From NCBI RefSeq assembly GCF_030408755.1, contig NZ_CP047209.1, positions 1,612,001 to 1,676,000 of the forward strand: DNA of 64,000 nucleotides. The letters are read 5' to 3'. A program made the translations under genes and the position numbers. The stretch comes from Corynebacterium felinum (GTDB taxonomy: Bacteria > Actinomycetota > Actinomycetes > Mycobacteriales > Mycobacteriaceae). The notes under the pieces are model-generated. The model was not told the origin of the DNA. It ran no database searches and saw only the letters and a program-made list of their open reading frames with translations. Shown one piece after another: positions 28,564 through 39,245 of the stretch. Numbering within the stretch: position 1 is the first letter of the stretch; the number at the start of each line of letters is the position of its first letter.

Positions 28564-31500
28564 TTACTTGCTCGTGCTTGGGGCGTGCTCAAGTTCCTGA
28601 AGTGCGCGCACCGACAAATCACCGGAACGACGCGCCTCAATGCCCTGCACTGCTGCAGTGACACCCTGAACAGTGGTGACCAGTGGAACTCCCACGCTGA
28701 CAGCAGCGGCACGAATTTCGTAACCGTCGTGGCGTGCACCAGAAGAACCTGCAGGGGTATTCAGGATCAGATCAACCTCGCCCGCACGAATCAAATCAAC
28801 GATCGACTGCTTGCCCTCATGAGTACCTTCCGACACCTCAGAGCGCTTTAACACAGTCTCACAAGCGACACCGTTACGGCGCAGCATAGCTGCAGTACCA
28901 GCGGTAGCCAGCATGCGGAAGCCCATCGACGCTAGGCGCTGGATCGGGAAGATCAACGTACGCTTGTCGCGGTTTGCAACAGAAACGAATACGGTGCCTT
29001 CGGTTGGCAAGGTGCCGAAGGAAGCCTGCTCAGCCTTCGCGTATGCTGCACCGAAGTTATCAGCCAAGCCCATAACCTCACCGGTGGACTTCATTTCGGG
29101 GCTGAGCAAAGTGTCAAGCATGGTGCCATCTGGGCGGCGGAAGCGGTTGAATGGCAGAACAGCTTCCTTCACTGCAATTGGGCAATCCAAAGGCAAGGAA
29201 CCACCGTCGTAGTCGGTCGGGATCATGCCCTCTGCCTGCAGCTGAGGAATGGTGGCGCCGGTCATAATGCGCGAGGCAGCCTTAGCTAGGTGTACCCCAG
29301 TTGCCTTGGATACGAATGGCACCGTGCGGGATGCGCGAGGGTTCGCTTCGATCACATACAAAATGTCATCCTTCAGAGCGAACTGGACGTTCATCAGGCC
29401 CTTCACCCCGATACCGTGAGCCAAAGCTTCAGTGGATCGACGAACCTTCTCAATATCCTCTGGCCCCAGAGTCATTGGTGGCAGTGCACACGCGGAGTCA
29501 CCGGAGTGGATACCAGCCTCCTCAATGTGCTCCATAACACCAGCAAGGTAGACGTTTTCGCCGTCGCAAAGCGCATCGACGTCGATTTCAATGGCGTTAT
29601 CCAAGAAGCGGTCGACCAGCACGGGGTGGTCTGAAGTAATCTCGGTAGCACGATCAATGTAGTCGTGCAGAGAAGCCTCATCGTAGACAATCTCCATGCC
29701 GCGTCCACCCAGAACATAGGATGGGCGCACCAGAACTGGGTAACCGATTTTCGCAGCTACTTCCTTTGCTTCTTCAAAAGAAGTAGCAGTACCGAAAGCT
29801 GGCGCAGGAAGATTAGCTTTACGCAAAACCTCACCGAATTCGCCACGATCCTCCGCCAAGTCAATGGCTTCAGGGCTGGTGCCAATCACAGGGACACCGG
29901 CGTCGCGAAGCTTCTCAGCAAGACCCAGCGGAGTCTGACCACCCAGCTGGACAATCACACCAGCCACAGTGCCGGATAATGACTCAGCATGGTAGACCTC
30001 CATCACATCTTCGAAGGTCAAAGGCTCAAAGTAAAGGCGATCAGCGGTGTCATAGTCAGTAGACACAGTCTCAGGGTTACAGTTGACCATCACGGTCTCG
30101 TAGCCCACGCGGGACAGCTCAAGCGCAGCATGCACGCAGGAATAATCGAACTCAATACCCTGGCCGATACGGTTTGGACCGGAACCAAGAATGATGATTT
30201 TGTCCTTCTCGGTCTGAGGCGCAACCTCAGACTCCGCAGCAGGATCCATCTCGTAAGCCGAGTAGTGATAAGGAGTCTGCGCTTCGAACTCAGCAGCGCA
30301 GGTATCCACAGTCTTGAAAACTGGGCGGATACCCAGCGACCAACGTAGACGTCGAACACCATCTTCACCCGCGAACTCAGGGCGCAAAACCGCAATCTGA
30401 CGGTCCGAAAGACCAAAGAACTTTGCCTTACGCAGCAGGTGCTCGTCCAAAGTCTTTGCACCAATGAGCTCTTCGCGGAAGTCAACCAGATTCTTCAACT
30501 CAGAGAGGAACCAAGGGTCAATGCTGGATGCTTCATACACCTCATCGACGGTCGCGCCCAGGCGCAAGGCCAGCTCAGCATCGTACAAACGACCCTCAGT
30601 AGGACGCTTAAGATCTTCGAGCACTGCAGCGACATCAGTAGCTTTTTCGCCAGCGAAGAACTCATCTGGAACAGTCCAGAAACCAGCCTGCTTATTTTCC
30701 AGCGAACGCATCACCTTGCCCAGTGCCGAAATGTAGTTACGGCCCAAGCTCATAGCCTCACCCACCGACTTCATCGTGGTGGTCAGGGTGTCATCAGAGC
30801 CGACGAACTTCTCAAAAGCAAAGCGTGGAGCCTTGACAACCACGTAGTCAAGGGTTGGTTCGAACGCTGCAGGGGTAACACCAGTGATATCGTTGGTGAT
30901 CTCATCCAAGGTATAACCAATAGCCAGCTTCGCGGCAATCTTCGCAATGGGGAAGCCCGTAGCCTTCGACGCCAGTGCCGAAGAGCGCGACACGCGTGGA
31001 TTCATTTCAATGGTGATCAGGCGACCATCCACCGGGTTTTGAGCGAACTGGATGTTACAACCACCAGTATCAACGCCGACCTCACGAATAATCGCAATAC
31101 CCTGGTCACGCATCTTCTGGTATTCACGGTCGGTCAAGGTCATGGCTGGCGCAACGGTGACCGAGTCACCTGTGTGGACACCCAAAGCATCCACGTTCTC
31201 AATCGAACAGATCACGACCACGTTATCTGCCCCATCGCGCATGAGCTCTAGCTCATATTCCTTCCACCCAAGGATGGACTCTTCGATCAGCACGTTTGCC
31301 TCAGGTGAAGCTGCCAAGCCACCGCCTGCAATTCGTTCCAGATCCTCATCGTTGTAAGCAAGGCCAGAGCCCAAACCGCCCATGGTGAAGGATGGGCGAA
31401 CCACCACTGGCAAGCCCAACTCGGAAACAGTTTCGCGAACCTCTTCCATGGAGTGGCACACGCGGGAGCGAGCCGACTCGCCACCAATCTTGTCCACAAT

Positions 31501-31917
31501 GTCTTTGAACTTCTGGCGATCTTCGCCACGCTCAATCGCATCGATGTCTGCACCAATGAGCTCAACATTGTACTTTTCCAACGATCCGCGACGATCCAGC
31601 TGGATTGCTGCGTTCAATGCGGTCTGGCCACCCAAGGTTGCGAGCACAGCGTCGATGGGGTGTCCCTGAGCGATTTCCTTTTCAAAAATCGCCTCAATGT
31701 ACTCAGGCTCGATTGGTTCAACATAAGTGTGATCAGCGAACTCAGGGTCGGTCATGATGGTGGCCGGATTCGAGTTGATCAAGGTGACGCGCAATCCCTC
31801 TTCTTTGAGCACGCGGCAGGCCTGGGTGCCGGAATAATCGAACTCACACGCTTGGCCGATGACGATCGGGCCGGAACCGATCACCAGGACGTGATTAATA
31901 TCGCTACGCTTTGGCAT
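28564..31917 (-). CDS. carB: Carbamoyl-phosphate synthase large chain
   Basis: Makes carbamoyl phosphate from bicarbonate, ammonia and two ATP, for pyrimidines and arginine. The 1117-residue product has two homologous halves, each with a pre-ATP-grasp segment ([19 protein letters not shown] near 12; [18 protein letters not shown] near 575) and an ATP-grasp domain (FTMGGLGSG near 178; [15 protein letters not shown] near 727). A C-terminal MGS-type allosteric domain follows (about 960-1100). It is slightly longer than the E. coli enzyme. It follows carA by 53 bases. Confidence 0.97.
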   Translation of the reverse strand: MPKRSDINHVLVIGSGPIVIGQACEFDYSGTQACRVLKEEGLRVTLINSNPATIMTDPEFADHTYVEPIEPEYIEAIFEKEIAQGHPIDAVLATLGGQTALNAAIQLDRRGSLEKYNVELIGADIDAIERGEDRQKFKDIVDKIGGESARSRVCHSMEEVRETVSELGLPVVVRPSFTMGGLGSGLAYNDEDLERIAGGGLAASPEANVLIEESILGWKEYELELMRDGADNVVVICSIENVDALGVHTGDSVTVAPAMTLTDREYQKMRDQGIAIIREVGVDTGGCNIQFAQNPVDGRLITIEMNPRVSRSSALASKATGFPIAKIAAKLAIGYTLDEITNDITGVTPAAFEPTLDYVVVKAPRFAFEKFVGSDDTLTTTMKSVGEAMSLGRNYISALGKVMRSLENKQAGFWTVPDEFFAGEKATDVAAVLEDLKRPTEGRLYDAELALRLGATVDEVYEASSIDPWFLSELKNLVDFREELIGAKTLDEHLLRKAKFFGLSDRQIAVLRPEFAGEDGVRRLRWSLGIRPVFKTVDTCAAEFEAQTPYHYSAYEMDPAAESEVAPQTEKDKIIILGSGPNRIGQGIEFDYSCVHAALELSRVGYETVMVNCNPETVSTDYDTADRLYFEPLTFEDVMEVYHAESLSGTVAGVIVQLGGQTPLGLAEKLRDAGVPVIGTSPEAIDLAEDRGEFGEVLRKANLPAPAFGTATSFEEAKEVAAKIGYPVLVRPSYVLGGRGMEIVYDEASLHDYIDRATEITSDHPVLVDRFLDNAIEIDVDALCDGENVYLAGVMEHIEEAGIHSGDSACALPPMTLGPEDIEKVRRSTEALAHGIGVKGLMNVQFALKDDILYVIEANPRASRTVPFVSKATGVHLAKAASRIMTGATIPQLQAEGMIPTDYDGGSLPLDCPIAVKEAVLPFNRFRRPDGTMLDTLLSPEMKSTGEVMGLADNFGAAYAKAEQASFGTLPTEGTVFVSVANRDKRTLIFPIQRLASMGFRMLATAGTAAMLRRNGVACETVLKRSEVSEGTHEGKQSIVDLIRAGEVDLILNTPAGSSGARHDGYEIRAAAVSVGVPLVTTVQGVTAAVQGIEARRSGDLSVRALQELEHAPSTSK

Positions 31918-31970
31918 ATACTTTTCTCTTCCTTGAACTATTAAAGGGTGTGCGGATATTTCCTGGTGAT

Positions 31971-33125
31971 TTACTTCTTATTCGCGTTCATCAGCTCGAT
32001 GAACTGATCGAACAGCGGGTTCGCATCATTAGGGCCAGCAGCCGATTCAGGGTGGTACTGAACCGAATATGCAAGGCCAGAAACCAACGCCACACCTTCA
32101 ACAGTGCCGTCATTCAAACACGTGTGGGTGATCTGCGCATCACCAAAAGGAGTGCTGAAGACCTTGCCTGCTTCCCCCTTGAGTGCGAAGCCATGGTTCT
32201 GGGAAGTGATGTCGATCTTGCCAGTCAAGTGATTTAATACTGGGACGTTCACGCCGCGGTGACCAAACTTGAGCTTGTAGGTTTCCAAACCTAGGGCGCG
32301 ACCAAGAATCTGGTTGCCGAAACAAATGCCAAACAGTGGCAGCTTGGCTGCAAGAATTTCCTGAACAATCCCCACCATCACGTCAGCTGTTGCAGGGTCG
32401 CCAGGGCCGTTAGAGATAAACACACCATCAGGGTTGTGCTTCAGAATCTCTGCGAACGGGGTATTAGCTGGAACCACGATGGTGCGGATTCCGCGCTTCG
32501 CAAAATTGCGTGGCGTATTGGTCTTAATGCCCATGTCGTAGGCCACCACGGTGTACTGCGCATCGCCTTGTGCTTCAACCACGTAAGGTTCATCGGTGCA
32601 TACTTGCTCGGAGAGGTCGAGGCCGGCCATTGAAGGCTGTTGCTTGACGATCTCAACAAGCTCCTCAATAGGCTTGTGGGCATCGGAACCGGAGAAAATT
32701 CCGGCGGAAACGGAACCGAAGTTACGCAGGTGGCGCACGATTGCGCGGGTATCTACACCAGAGATACCCACAAGGTTCTGGGCGATCATTTCATCTTCAA
32801 GGGAACGCTTTGCGCGCCAGTTAGAAACCTGAACAGACAGGTCACGAATCACGAGGCCGGCGACCCAAATTTTGTCACCATAAGACTCGCAATCTTCATC
32901 ATTCCAACCAGTGTTGCCAATCTGTGGAGCAGTAGCGACCACAATCTGACCATGGTAGGAAGGATCAGTCATGGTTTCCTGGTAACCGGTCATTGCGGTG
33001 GTGAATACGGCTTCACCCAAAGTAGTGCCCTGGGCACCAAAGCTTTCACCTTGGAAGACACGGCCATCAGCGAGCACTAGCAAGGCCTTAGCCCGTGAGT
33101 TGCAAGCGGTGTGTGTGGAGGTCAC
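31971..33125 (-). CDS. carA: Carbamoyl-phosphate synthase small chain
   Basis: Glutaminase subunit supplying ammonia to CarB. The 384-residue product has the CarA N-terminal domain ([15 protein letters not shown]) and a class I amidotransferase domain with [14 protein letters not shown] near 265 (nucleophilic Cys) and [11 protein letters not shown] near 360 (His, Glu). The start is GTG 33125 with AAAGG about 9 bases upstream. A 95-base gap to pyrC contains a run of seven G at 33194-33200. Confidence 0.96.
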   Translation of the reverse strand: MTSTHTACNSRAKALLVLADGRVFQGESFGAQGTTLGEAVFTTAMTGYQETMTDPSYHGQIVVATAPQIGNTGWNDEDCESYGDKIWVAGLVIRDLSVQVSNWRAKRSLEDEMIAQNLVGISGVDTRAIVRHLRNFGSVSAGIFSGSDAHKPIEELVEIVKQQPSMAGLDLSEQVCTDEPYVVEAQGDAQYTVVAYDMGIKTNTPRNFAKRGIRTIVVPANTPFAEILKHNPDGVFISNGPGDPATADVMVGIVQEILAAKLPLFGICFGNQILGRALGLETYKLKFGHRGVNVPVLNHLTGKIDITSQNHGFALKGEAGKVFSTPFGDAQITHTCLNDGTVEGVALVSGLAYSVQYHPESAAGPNDANPLFDQFIELMNANKK

Positions 33126-33220
33126 AGCGTAATACCTTTCGAAAAATCTCGTGAAGAGAAGAATTGTCTTAACAAAGCTTTGGAAAATAGTGCGGGGGGG
33201 TGTTCATCCCCGAGGGCAAC

Positions 33221-34591
33221 CTAGTTACCAGCGTTGCGGGGCTGCTGAGCTTGCCCATCCACACAGGTCAGGCGACCGCGCAGAATGGTGGTGGTGACTT
33301 TAGCATCAAAGTCCATGCCTTCGAACGGGGTGTTTTCCGCCTTCGATGCCAGTTCGACGCCGCGCACAGTCCACCTCTTGCCTTCATCCACAATTGTGAG
33401 GTTTGCGGGCTCACCGACTGCGATCGGGCGACCGTGGCCTGGCAAGCGAAGAATCTCAGCGGGACGCTCCGACATCACCTTGGCAATGAAACGCCAATCA
33501 GCCAGACCAGTCTTCACAAACAGTTCCGCCACAATGGACAAGGACGTTTCCAGTCCCAACATGCCGGGCTTTGCATGCTCAAATTCACAGCACTTGTCTT
33601 CGGAACCATGTGGCGCATGGTCGGTGGCAATGCAGTCAATAGTTCCGTCCAACAATGCGTCACGCAGTGCGATGGTGTCGCGGTGCTCCCGCAATGGTGG
33701 GTTCACTCGGTTGACGCCGTCGTAAGTTTCGAGGCGTTCATCGGTCAGCAGCAGGTGGTGTGGAGTGACCTCAGCGGTCATTGGAATGTCGTGGGACTTA
33801 GCCCACTTCACCAGTTCCACAGTTCCTTCGGTGGATGCGTGGCAAATATGAATCCGATTGCCGTAGTCGCGGGCCAAGATAGCATCGCGGGCAACAATGG
33901 ACTCCTCAGCCACACGAGGCCACCCACGCAAACCCAAACGGGCTGCGGTTTCGCCTTCGTGCGCGCAGGCGCCTTCGGTCAGGCGGGGGTCTTCGCAGTG
34001 CTGTGCTAACAACACATCCAAGCCCTTCGCGTATTCAATTGCTCGGCGCATCAGCAAGGGGTTATCCACACATTTGCCGTCATCAGAGAACATGCGAACT
34101 TTCGCCTCAGAACGAGCCATCATGCCAAATTCGGTGAGTTCTTTACCTTCAAGGCCTTTAGTAATAGAACCCACTGGGTGCACGTCGCACAACCCAACGT
34201 TCTGGCCCTTAAACCAGACAGATTCAGCAATCACCGGCTGATCCATCACAGGGGTCGTATTCGCCATGGTGAAAACTGCAGTAAAACCGCCCTTAGCGGC
34301 GGCCGCTGAACCAGTTGCGATAGTTTCAGTATCTTCGCGACCAGGCTCACGCAAATGCACATGCATATCGACAAGACCGGGAAGCAGAACACCACCCTGC
34401 CCATCAATAATGCGGTCAGCGTGAGTATCCGCTGGTGCATCAACCGCGCTAATCACACCATCGGTGATCAAGATATTCACTGGGCTACCTTCACCATAGG
34501 GGCGAACATTAGTCACCAGCAGGGTGCCAGCTTCAGCAGGGGCGAGTTCACCAGTAGCCGGATAGCTAGAGGGGGAAGAATGATCAGACAT
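33221..34591 (-). CDS. pyrC: Dihydroorotase
   Basis: Zinc amidohydrolase cyclising carbamoyl aspartate to dihydroorotate. The 456-residue class I type protein has the metal-binding [15 protein letters not shown] near residue 75, [17 protein letters not shown] near 195, HICHAST near 245, and the signature [12 protein letters not shown] near 318. It lies between pyrB and carA in the pyr operon. The first 20 residues are Ser/Pro-rich. Confidence 0.96.
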   Translation of the reverse strand: MSDHSSPSSYPATGELAPAEAGTLLVTNVRPYGEGSPVNILITDGVISAVDAPADTHADRIIDGQGGVLLPGLVDMHVHLREPGREDTETIATGSAAAAKGGFTAVFTMANTTPVMDQPVIAESVWFKGQNVGLCDVHPVGSITKGLEGKELTEFGMMARSEAKVRMFSDDGKCVDNPLLMRRAIEYAKGLDVLLAQHCEDPRLTEGACAHEGETAARLGLRGWPRVAEESIVARDAILARDYGNRIHICHASTEGTVELVKWAKSHDIPMTAEVTPHHLLLTDERLETYDGVNRVNPPLREHRDTIALRDALLDGTIDCIATDHAPHGSEDKCCEFEHAKPGMLGLETSLSIVAELFVKTGLADWRFIAKVMSERPAEILRLPGHGRPIAVGEPANLTIVDEGKRWTVRGVELASKAENTPFEGMDFDAKVTTTILRGRLTCVDGQAQQPRNAGN

Positions 34592-34652
34592 AAAATCTAC
34601 GAGTCCTATTCAAATGGGCTGAGTAAAGGGGAGCGAGAAGCAACTGAGCTGT

Positions 34653-35594
34653 TTAAAAACCAGGGGTTTCTGCACCAGAAATCAAGGTGAACAACACAGC
34701 CATGCGACTGTGAACACCATTGTTGACCTGCTGCAAAACAGCGGTATGCGGGGCATCAGCAACAGCGAAGTTGATTTCCATACCTCGCAACATGGGCCCT
34801 GGGTGCATGACAATCGCGTGATCTTGTAGCTTTGCTGCGCGTTCCTTGCTCATCCCGTACAAAGTGGCGTATTCGCGGTGACTTGGGAAGAATCCACCAT
34901 GCATTCGTTCTTGCTGCACGCGAAGCATCATCACGGCATCGGCATCGTAGATTTCTGCATCCATGTCGTAGCTGATGCGCACAGGCCAGTTCTCTACCCC
35001 AGCGGGCAACAGCGTTGGTGGGGCAACCAGTACTACTTCAGCACCAAGCGTCGATAGCAGATCAACGTTGGAGCGAACCACGCGTGAATGCAGGCAGTCA
35101 CCGACGATCACAATCTTGCGCCCATCAATGCCGCCAAGGCGTTGACGCATAGTGACGGCGTCGAGAAGCGCCTGAGTGGGATGCTGGTGGGAGCCGTCGC
35201 CAGCGTTGATCACGCTCGGGCCCACACCACCTGGGGCAACCCACTGCGCCAACTGTTGCGCAGCGCCGGAAGAAGGATGGCGAATAATCAACGCATCAGC
35301 GCCAATTGCGCTCAGCGTCAAACCAGTATCCTTCAGCGACTCCCCTTTTTTCACCGAGGAGGAGGAGGCAGAAATATTAATCACATCTGCGCTCATCCAC
35401 TTCCCCGCCGTTTCAAAAGACGAACGGGTGCGGGTGGAATTTTCATAAAAAACTGTGAAAATCGTGCGTCCGCGTAAAGTAGGAAGTTTTTTTAACTCCC
35501 GACCCTCAAGCGCTTCACGGAAACGATCCGCCTCATCCATCAACCCAACAATTTCGTCGGCGGTGAGGTCGGAAATAGAAAGCAAATGCTTCAT
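34653..35594 (-). CDS. pyrB: Aspartate carbamoyltransferase catalytic chain
   Basis: Condenses aspartate and carbamoyl phosphate. The 313-residue product has the carbamoyl-phosphate loop [13 protein letters not shown] near residue 50, [10 protein letters not shown] near 78 (the loop Lys), HPTQALLDA near 138 and [11 protein letters not shown] near 268. No pyrI regulatory chain is present, as expected for this family. It starts 6 bases after the pyrR stop. Confidence 0.97.
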   Translation of the reverse strand: MKHLLSISDLTADEIVGLMDEADRFREALEGRELKKLPTLRGRTIFTVFYENSTRTRSSFETAGKWMSADVINISASSSSVKKGESLKDTGLTLSAIGADALIIRHPSSGAAQQLAQWVAPGGVGPSVINAGDGSHQHPTQALLDAVTMRQRLGGIDGRKIVIVGDCLHSRVVRSNVDLLSTLGAEVVLVAPPTLLPAGVENWPVRISYDMDAEIYDADAVMMLRVQQERMHGGFFPSHREYATLYGMSKERAAKLQDHAIVMHPGPMLRGMEINFAVADAPHTAVLQQVNNGVHSRMAVLFTLISGAETPGF

Positions 35595-35600
35595 GGGTAA

Positions 35601-36167
35601 CTAAGCTTCCCCTCGAGTGAGTATGACAGCATCGCAGCCGTCGATTTCTTTCAGCAAAACGGAAACGTCTTCATAGCGTGCGGTAGGCAAGTTTTTCCCC
35701 ACATAATCAGCGCGAATCGGCAACTGACGGTGACCGCGATCCACCAAAACCGCCAACTGAACTGATTCTGGGCGGCCTAGATCACGCAAAGCATCAAGTG
35801 CCGCACGGATGGAGCGACCTGAGAACAAAACATCATCAACCAAAATGATGTTCATCCCATCAATTCCCCCCGATGGAATGGTTGTTGGTTGCAGAGCACG
35901 ATGTGGTTTGGTACGCAGATCATCCCGATACAACGTGATGTCAAGGCTGCCCACGGGCACCTTGGTACCTGTAAATTGGGCGATTTTTTCTTGCAATCGC
36001 TGCGCTAGTGGCACGCCTCCCGAGGGGATGCCCAGCAGAAGAACTGGTGAAGCATCAGGGGCATCAAGTGCCGTTTTTTCAATAATCTGGTGCGCGATGC
36101 GTGCGATAGTACGCGACACGTCCTCTGCGCTGAGCAGCTCGACAATGTCGGAAACATTTTCACTCAT
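35601..36167 (-). CDS. pyrR: Pyrimidine operon regulator PyrR
   Basis: RNA-binding regulator of pyr genes, with uracil phosphoribosyltransferase activity in characterised relatives. The 188-residue product has the PRTase fold and PRPP loop [21 protein letters not shown] near residue 105, [11 protein letters not shown] near 78, and basic patches including KPHRAL. It is the first gene of pyrR-pyrB-pyrC-carA-carB-pyrF. Its own ribosome binding site is embedded in a PyrR-type RNA hairpin, implying autoregulation when UMP/UTP is plentiful. Confidence 0.96.
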   Translation of the reverse strand: MSENVSDIVELLSAEDVSRTIARIAHQIIEKTALDAPDASPVLLLGIPSGGVPLAQRLQEKIAQFTGTKVPVGSLDITLYRDDLRTKPHRALQPTTIPSGGIDGMNIILVDDVLFSGRSIRAALDALRDLGRPESVQLAVLVDRGHRQLPIRADYVGKNLPTARYEDVSVLLKEIDGCDAVILTRGEA

Positions 36168-36172
36168 CGTGA

Positions 36173-36209
36173 CCTCCTTCCCCGCCTCTCTGTGCGGTCC
36201 GTTAAAGGA
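36173..36209 (-). promoter_or_regulatory. PyrR-binding RNA hairpin covering the pyrR Shine-Dalgarno
   Basis: The leader RNA has TCCTT pairing with AAGGA around an inner CCGC-ACAGAGAG-GCGG hairpin. The CAGAGAGGC loop matches the known PyrR binding-loop consensus. The 3' arm contains AAGGAGG, the pyrR SD, so PyrR binding would hide it. PyrR-dependent translational repression of this design is described in mycobacteria. Confidence 0.8.
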
Positions 36210-36283
36210 TGTCCTAGGGCTGAGGAACAGCCCCTGTTTGAGATTTTGTTTTTCAAAGTTGCACGCTCACAACGACCCTCGCG

Positions 36284-36313
36284 AAATTACGCATGGGTTG
36301 TGGTCGCATACAA
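36284..36313 (-). promoter_or_regulatory. Candidate pyr operon promoter
   Basis: TTGTAT and TAATTT on the minus strand are separated by 18 bases, a good -35/-10 pair. The implied leader is about 110 bases and includes a GGGCTG/CAGCCC hairpin (36217-36233) just upstream of the PyrR element. Confidence 0.5.
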
Positions 36314-36580
36314 GCTCTTGCAAAAGCTTAGCATTTTTTGCCACTGCGGTTTTTATCAACCGTTTTCGCAAAATTGCTGCACATGCACTGTCTTGGCCCC
36401 ATTTACTTCGCTGGCGAAATCATTGCTTCGCACCTTGCCTACTATTTTTAGGCAGTTCTCCCACTATCATCCCAGCATGGCGCGAAGCAGTGCCATGATG
36501 AACGCTGCGCATCACTTCAACATTGTCGGAACATTGTTCCCTTCGCCCTCCAGTGCTGAATAGGTGGCATTGGGCACTAA

Positions 36581-36607
36581 ACATTCCCCCCATCGAGGGG
36601 GGAATGT
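36581..36607. repeat. Perfect 11-bp inverted repeat
   Basis: ACATTCCCCCC and GGGGGGAATGT are separated by five bases (ATCGA). There is no T-run on either side, and it is not next to a gene end, so a terminator role is doubtful. Confidence 0.6.
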
Positions 36608-37051
36608 GTAAGTACGGTGGTTGACGTTCACGTTAGGCATTCCTTGAAGCTTCGTCACCGGCGCATCAAGGATTGAATACGCGACACTATTTAGCGCAGC
36701 CGTGAACACGCGCAATTCTTCGGCGGTGAGTCGTTTCAGTGCGCATGTTTCACACCCCCGATGGTTGGTGAACCCTCTTGTGCAGTAGTCCGTGCTTGAA
36801 GTACAGGCATGTGCGTGATCGACGACGAAAATTTTTAAGAATTTTCCCTTAATTTTCAGCCTGCCTGTAGATCAGGTCGCTGCTGCACGCTGTAGGCTAG
36901 GTAAAAAAGTTGTGGCCTCGCACCTGTTGTTACTTGTGCGTTGAGCAAATCACTCGCACAGGTTAAGCGTCTGTGCCTTCGGGCAGTGCATGCGCAGGTT
37001 GTTTCCCGTCGCCGACGTGTCATTTTTTAAGGAACAGTAAAGGAAGAATCC

Positions 37052-38629
37052 ATGAGTCTTACTACCTCCCATGTTGTTCCTGCCAGTAGGTCTGAGGTGT
37101 GGCAATGGCATACCCGCCCTGGTGCGGTTGCTCGTTTAAGCCCCCCTTTCTTCCCCTTCACTCCGATTCAGCAAGCTGATTCTTTAAGTACTGGGACGAC
37201 TGTATTTGCGTTGCCTGCTGGGTTGCGGTGGGTTGCCCGCCATGATCTTTCTGGTTATGTGAAGGGCTTTAAATTCACTGATGTGTGTGTGACTGCGCCG
37301 ATTAAGGCGTTGGCTAATTGGCGTCATGTCCATAATTTTCTTGATGCCAGTTCTGCTGATTCTGGCCCTGCAACGACTGTCACTGATGAGGTGTTTACGC
37401 GGTTGCCGAAAGCAACCTTGGCACCTATGTTTGCGTACCGTCAGCAGCAGTTGATTGAGGATATGCGGGCGAAGGCACGTTTTGAGGCTATTTCTTCGCG
37501 CAGGTTGACGGTGGCGATTACTGGTTCCCGGGGTTTGGTGGGTCGTGCGTTATCGGCGCAGTTGACAACGCTCGGTCATGAGGTTGTTCCGTTAGTGCGG
37601 TCGAATCCGAAGCCTGGTCAGCGGTTGTGGGATCCTGTGCGGCCTGATGTGAATCTGCTTGATGGGGTTGATGTGCTTGTTCATCTTGCTGGTGAGCCGA
37701 TTTTTGGGCGTTTTACTGAGGCGCATAAGAAGGCGTTGTGGGATTCGCGGGTGGGTCCGACTGAGGCGTTGGCGAAGCTGGTTGCGGTGTCGAAGTCGTG
37801 TCATACTTTTGTTTCTGCTTCGACGGTGGGTATTTATGGCCATGACCGTGGTGAGGTGGCGTTGAGTGAGGATTCTGAGTTAGGTCAGGGCTTTTTGGCT
37901 GATTTAGCGCGGAATTGGGAGGAGGCGACTGTTCCTGCCCAGGTTGAGGGTAAGCGTGTGGTGAATTTGCGGACGGGCATTATTATTTCTGGCCGTGGGG
38001 GTATTTTGCCGGTGTTGCGTACGTTGTTCTCTACTGGTTTGGGTGGTCATTTTGATGATGGTCAGCAGTGGTTTTCGTGGGTTGCGTTGGATGATGTGAC
38101 TGATGTGATTATTACTGCGTGTCTTGATTCTTCCTTGTCGGGTCCGGTGAATGTGACTGCCCCGAATCCGGTGATTAATAAGGAGCTTGCCCGCACGATG
38201 GGTCAGCAGTTACGGCGTCCGGCGCGTTTTCCTATTCCTTCGATTGGTCCGAAGGTGTTGTTGGGCTCGCAGGGTGCTGCGGAGTTTGCGTTGGCTGATC
38301 AGCGTGTGCTTCCTACTGCGTTGCTTAGTCGCGGGCATGTGTTTCGTTATGAGGATTTGTCGGCTGCGTTGGCGCATGAGTTGGGCAATGAGAAGCTTTT
38401 CGACGCCCCCGCGACCGTTGCCGGTGATGATTCTGTTGAGTCAACTCAGGATGTACAATCCTCAAAGATTTCGTTAAAAAAGGTCAAGATGTTGCGTTCT
38501 TCGGCGAAGGATATGGATTCTGACGGTGAGGATTGTGCCTCTGGTGAGAAAGGTGCGCTAAGCGATCAGGGTGCTGGTGAGCAGGTGTCGCAGGGGCAAT
38601 CGAAGCGCTGGCGTTTACCTGGTTTCTAA
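37052..38629 (+). CDS. TIGR01777-family SDR protein with SRPBCC domain
   Basis: The 525-residue protein has an N-terminal polyketide-cyclase/SRPBCC-like domain (about 1-150), then a NAD(P)-binding Rossmann domain starting LTVAITGSRGLVGRAL near 151 with VDVLVHLAGEPIFGRFTE near 215 and WDSRVGPTEAL, the signature of the TIGR01777 epimerase-like family (YfcH type). The last 80 residues are charged, low complexity and probably disordered. The substrate is unknown. The start ATG has AAAGGAAG 6 bases upstream. The same fusion is frequent in actinobacteria. Confidence 0.88.
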   Translation: MSLTTSHVVPASRSEVWQWHTRPGAVARLSPPFFPFTPIQQADSLSTGTTVFALPAGLRWVARHDLSGYVKGFKFTDVCVTAPIKALANWRHVHNFLDASSADSGPATTVTDEVFTRLPKATLAPMFAYRQQQLIEDMRAKARFEAISSRRLTVAITGSRGLVGRALSAQLTTLGHEVVPLVRSNPKPGQRLWDPVRPDVNLLDGVDVLVHLAGEPIFGRFTEAHKKALWDSRVGPTEALAKLVAVSKSCHTFVSASTVGIYGHDRGEVALSEDSELGQGFLADLARNWEEATVPAQVEGKRVVNLRTGIIISGRGGILPVLRTLFSTGLGGHFDDGQQWFSWVALDDVTDVIITACLDSSLSGPVNVTAPNPVINKELARTMGQQLRRPARFPIPSIGPKVLLGSQGAAEFALADQRVLPTALLSRGHVFRYEDLSAALAHELGNEKLFDAPATVAGDDSVESTQDVQSSKISLKKVKMLRSSAKDMDSDGEDCASGEKGALSDQGAGEQVSQGQSKRWRLPGF

Positions 38630-38639
38630 GTTGTGTTGT

Positions 38640-38686
38640 ACCACCCCCTCACGTTTCCCTTTGTTGTGGGTTTCTTGGGGGGTGGT
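38640..38686 (+). terminator. Hairpin after SDR gene
   Basis: ACCACCCCC pairs exactly with GGGGGTGGT (9 bp) across a loop of about 29 bases starting 10 bases after the stop codon. The T tail is weak (GCGTTTGGG), so termination is only probable. Confidence 0.5.
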
Positions 38687-38735
38687 GCGTTTGGGTGCGG
38701 GGTGAGTGCGCGTTGGTCTAGTATTGTGCTGATAT

Positions 38736-39245
38736 ATGGTGGAAAATTTGTCCCTCTCGGATTCACCGTCAGGTGGCGGTGTTTGTTTGTGGGAGTTGGA
38801 GCCTCAAAGAGTTTTTGAGGCTGATCCTTCTCCCCTTTTTCATGCTCTTTGTCGGGTTTTGGCGAAAGAAAACGTGGTTTTTGAGCGCCTCGATGATCAG
38901 GTACGCACTGGTTTTGTTGATCAGTCGATTGTTTTTAGCATCAGTGGAAACTATCTTGTGGCCTCTTCGCAGTGGCGCGGTGAGATTCCGGTGGCTCGTG
39001 CGGCGGATGTGTTGGGGTTGTGCCATGAGTGGAATCTGCACCAGTTGATGCCTTCGTTGCGTTTTCATAATCGTGATGCTGAGACGTTGGCGCTTACGGC
39101 TGTGCGTTCTTTCCGCGTGGCTGAAGGTGTGAGTTTTAATCAGGTGGGTGCGTTCGTGGTGACAAGTATTGATGCATTTATGGCGTGTTGGAATAATGCT
39201 GCCGTGCAGTTGCCGGATTATGTGTCGTGGGATGAGGAGCTGTGA
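38736..39245 (+). CDS. YbjN-like domain protein
   Basis: The 169-residue protein resembles the YbjN family (type III chaperone-like fold): FHALCRVLAKENVVFERLDD, a strand-rich centre with SISGNYLVASSQWRGEIP, then LCHEWNLHQLMPSLRFHN and VAEGVSFNQVGAFVVTSIDAFMACW. The molecular role of the family is not known; E. coli YbjN affects stress and motility genes. No clear SD is present and a TAGTAT -10-like motif lies about 12 bases before the ATG, so the mRNA may be nearly leaderless. It is translationally coupled to a second YbjN-like gene. Confidence 0.75.
   Translation: MVENLSLSDSPSGGGVCLWELEPQRVFEADPSPLFHALCRVLAKENVVFERLDDQVRTGFVDQSIVFSISGNYLVASSQWRGEIPVARAADVLGLCHEWNLHQLMPSLRFHNRDAETLALTAVRSFRVAEGVSFNQVGAFVVTSIDAFMACWNNAAVQLPDYVSWDEEL

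Larger units (their letters stand above)
36168..37051. other. Divergent intergenic region, pyrR to SDR gene (884 bases)
   Basis: Besides the pyr leader elements no gene is supported. A 67-codon minus-strand frame (36512-36715) and a plus frame (36090-36563) show no family features. A perfect 11-bp hairpin sits at 36581-36607. The SDR gene promoter should lie near 36900-37040, where AAAGGAAG precedes its ATG. Confidence 0.45.

Noticed and set aside
36512..36715. 67-codon minus-strand frame considered as a transposase remnant
   Set aside because: No transposase motif or insertion-sequence ends could be shown.
36881..36900. Possible DtxR iron box (GTAGGCTAGGTAAAA)
   Set aside because: Too few matches to the 19-base DtxR consensus and no second half-site.
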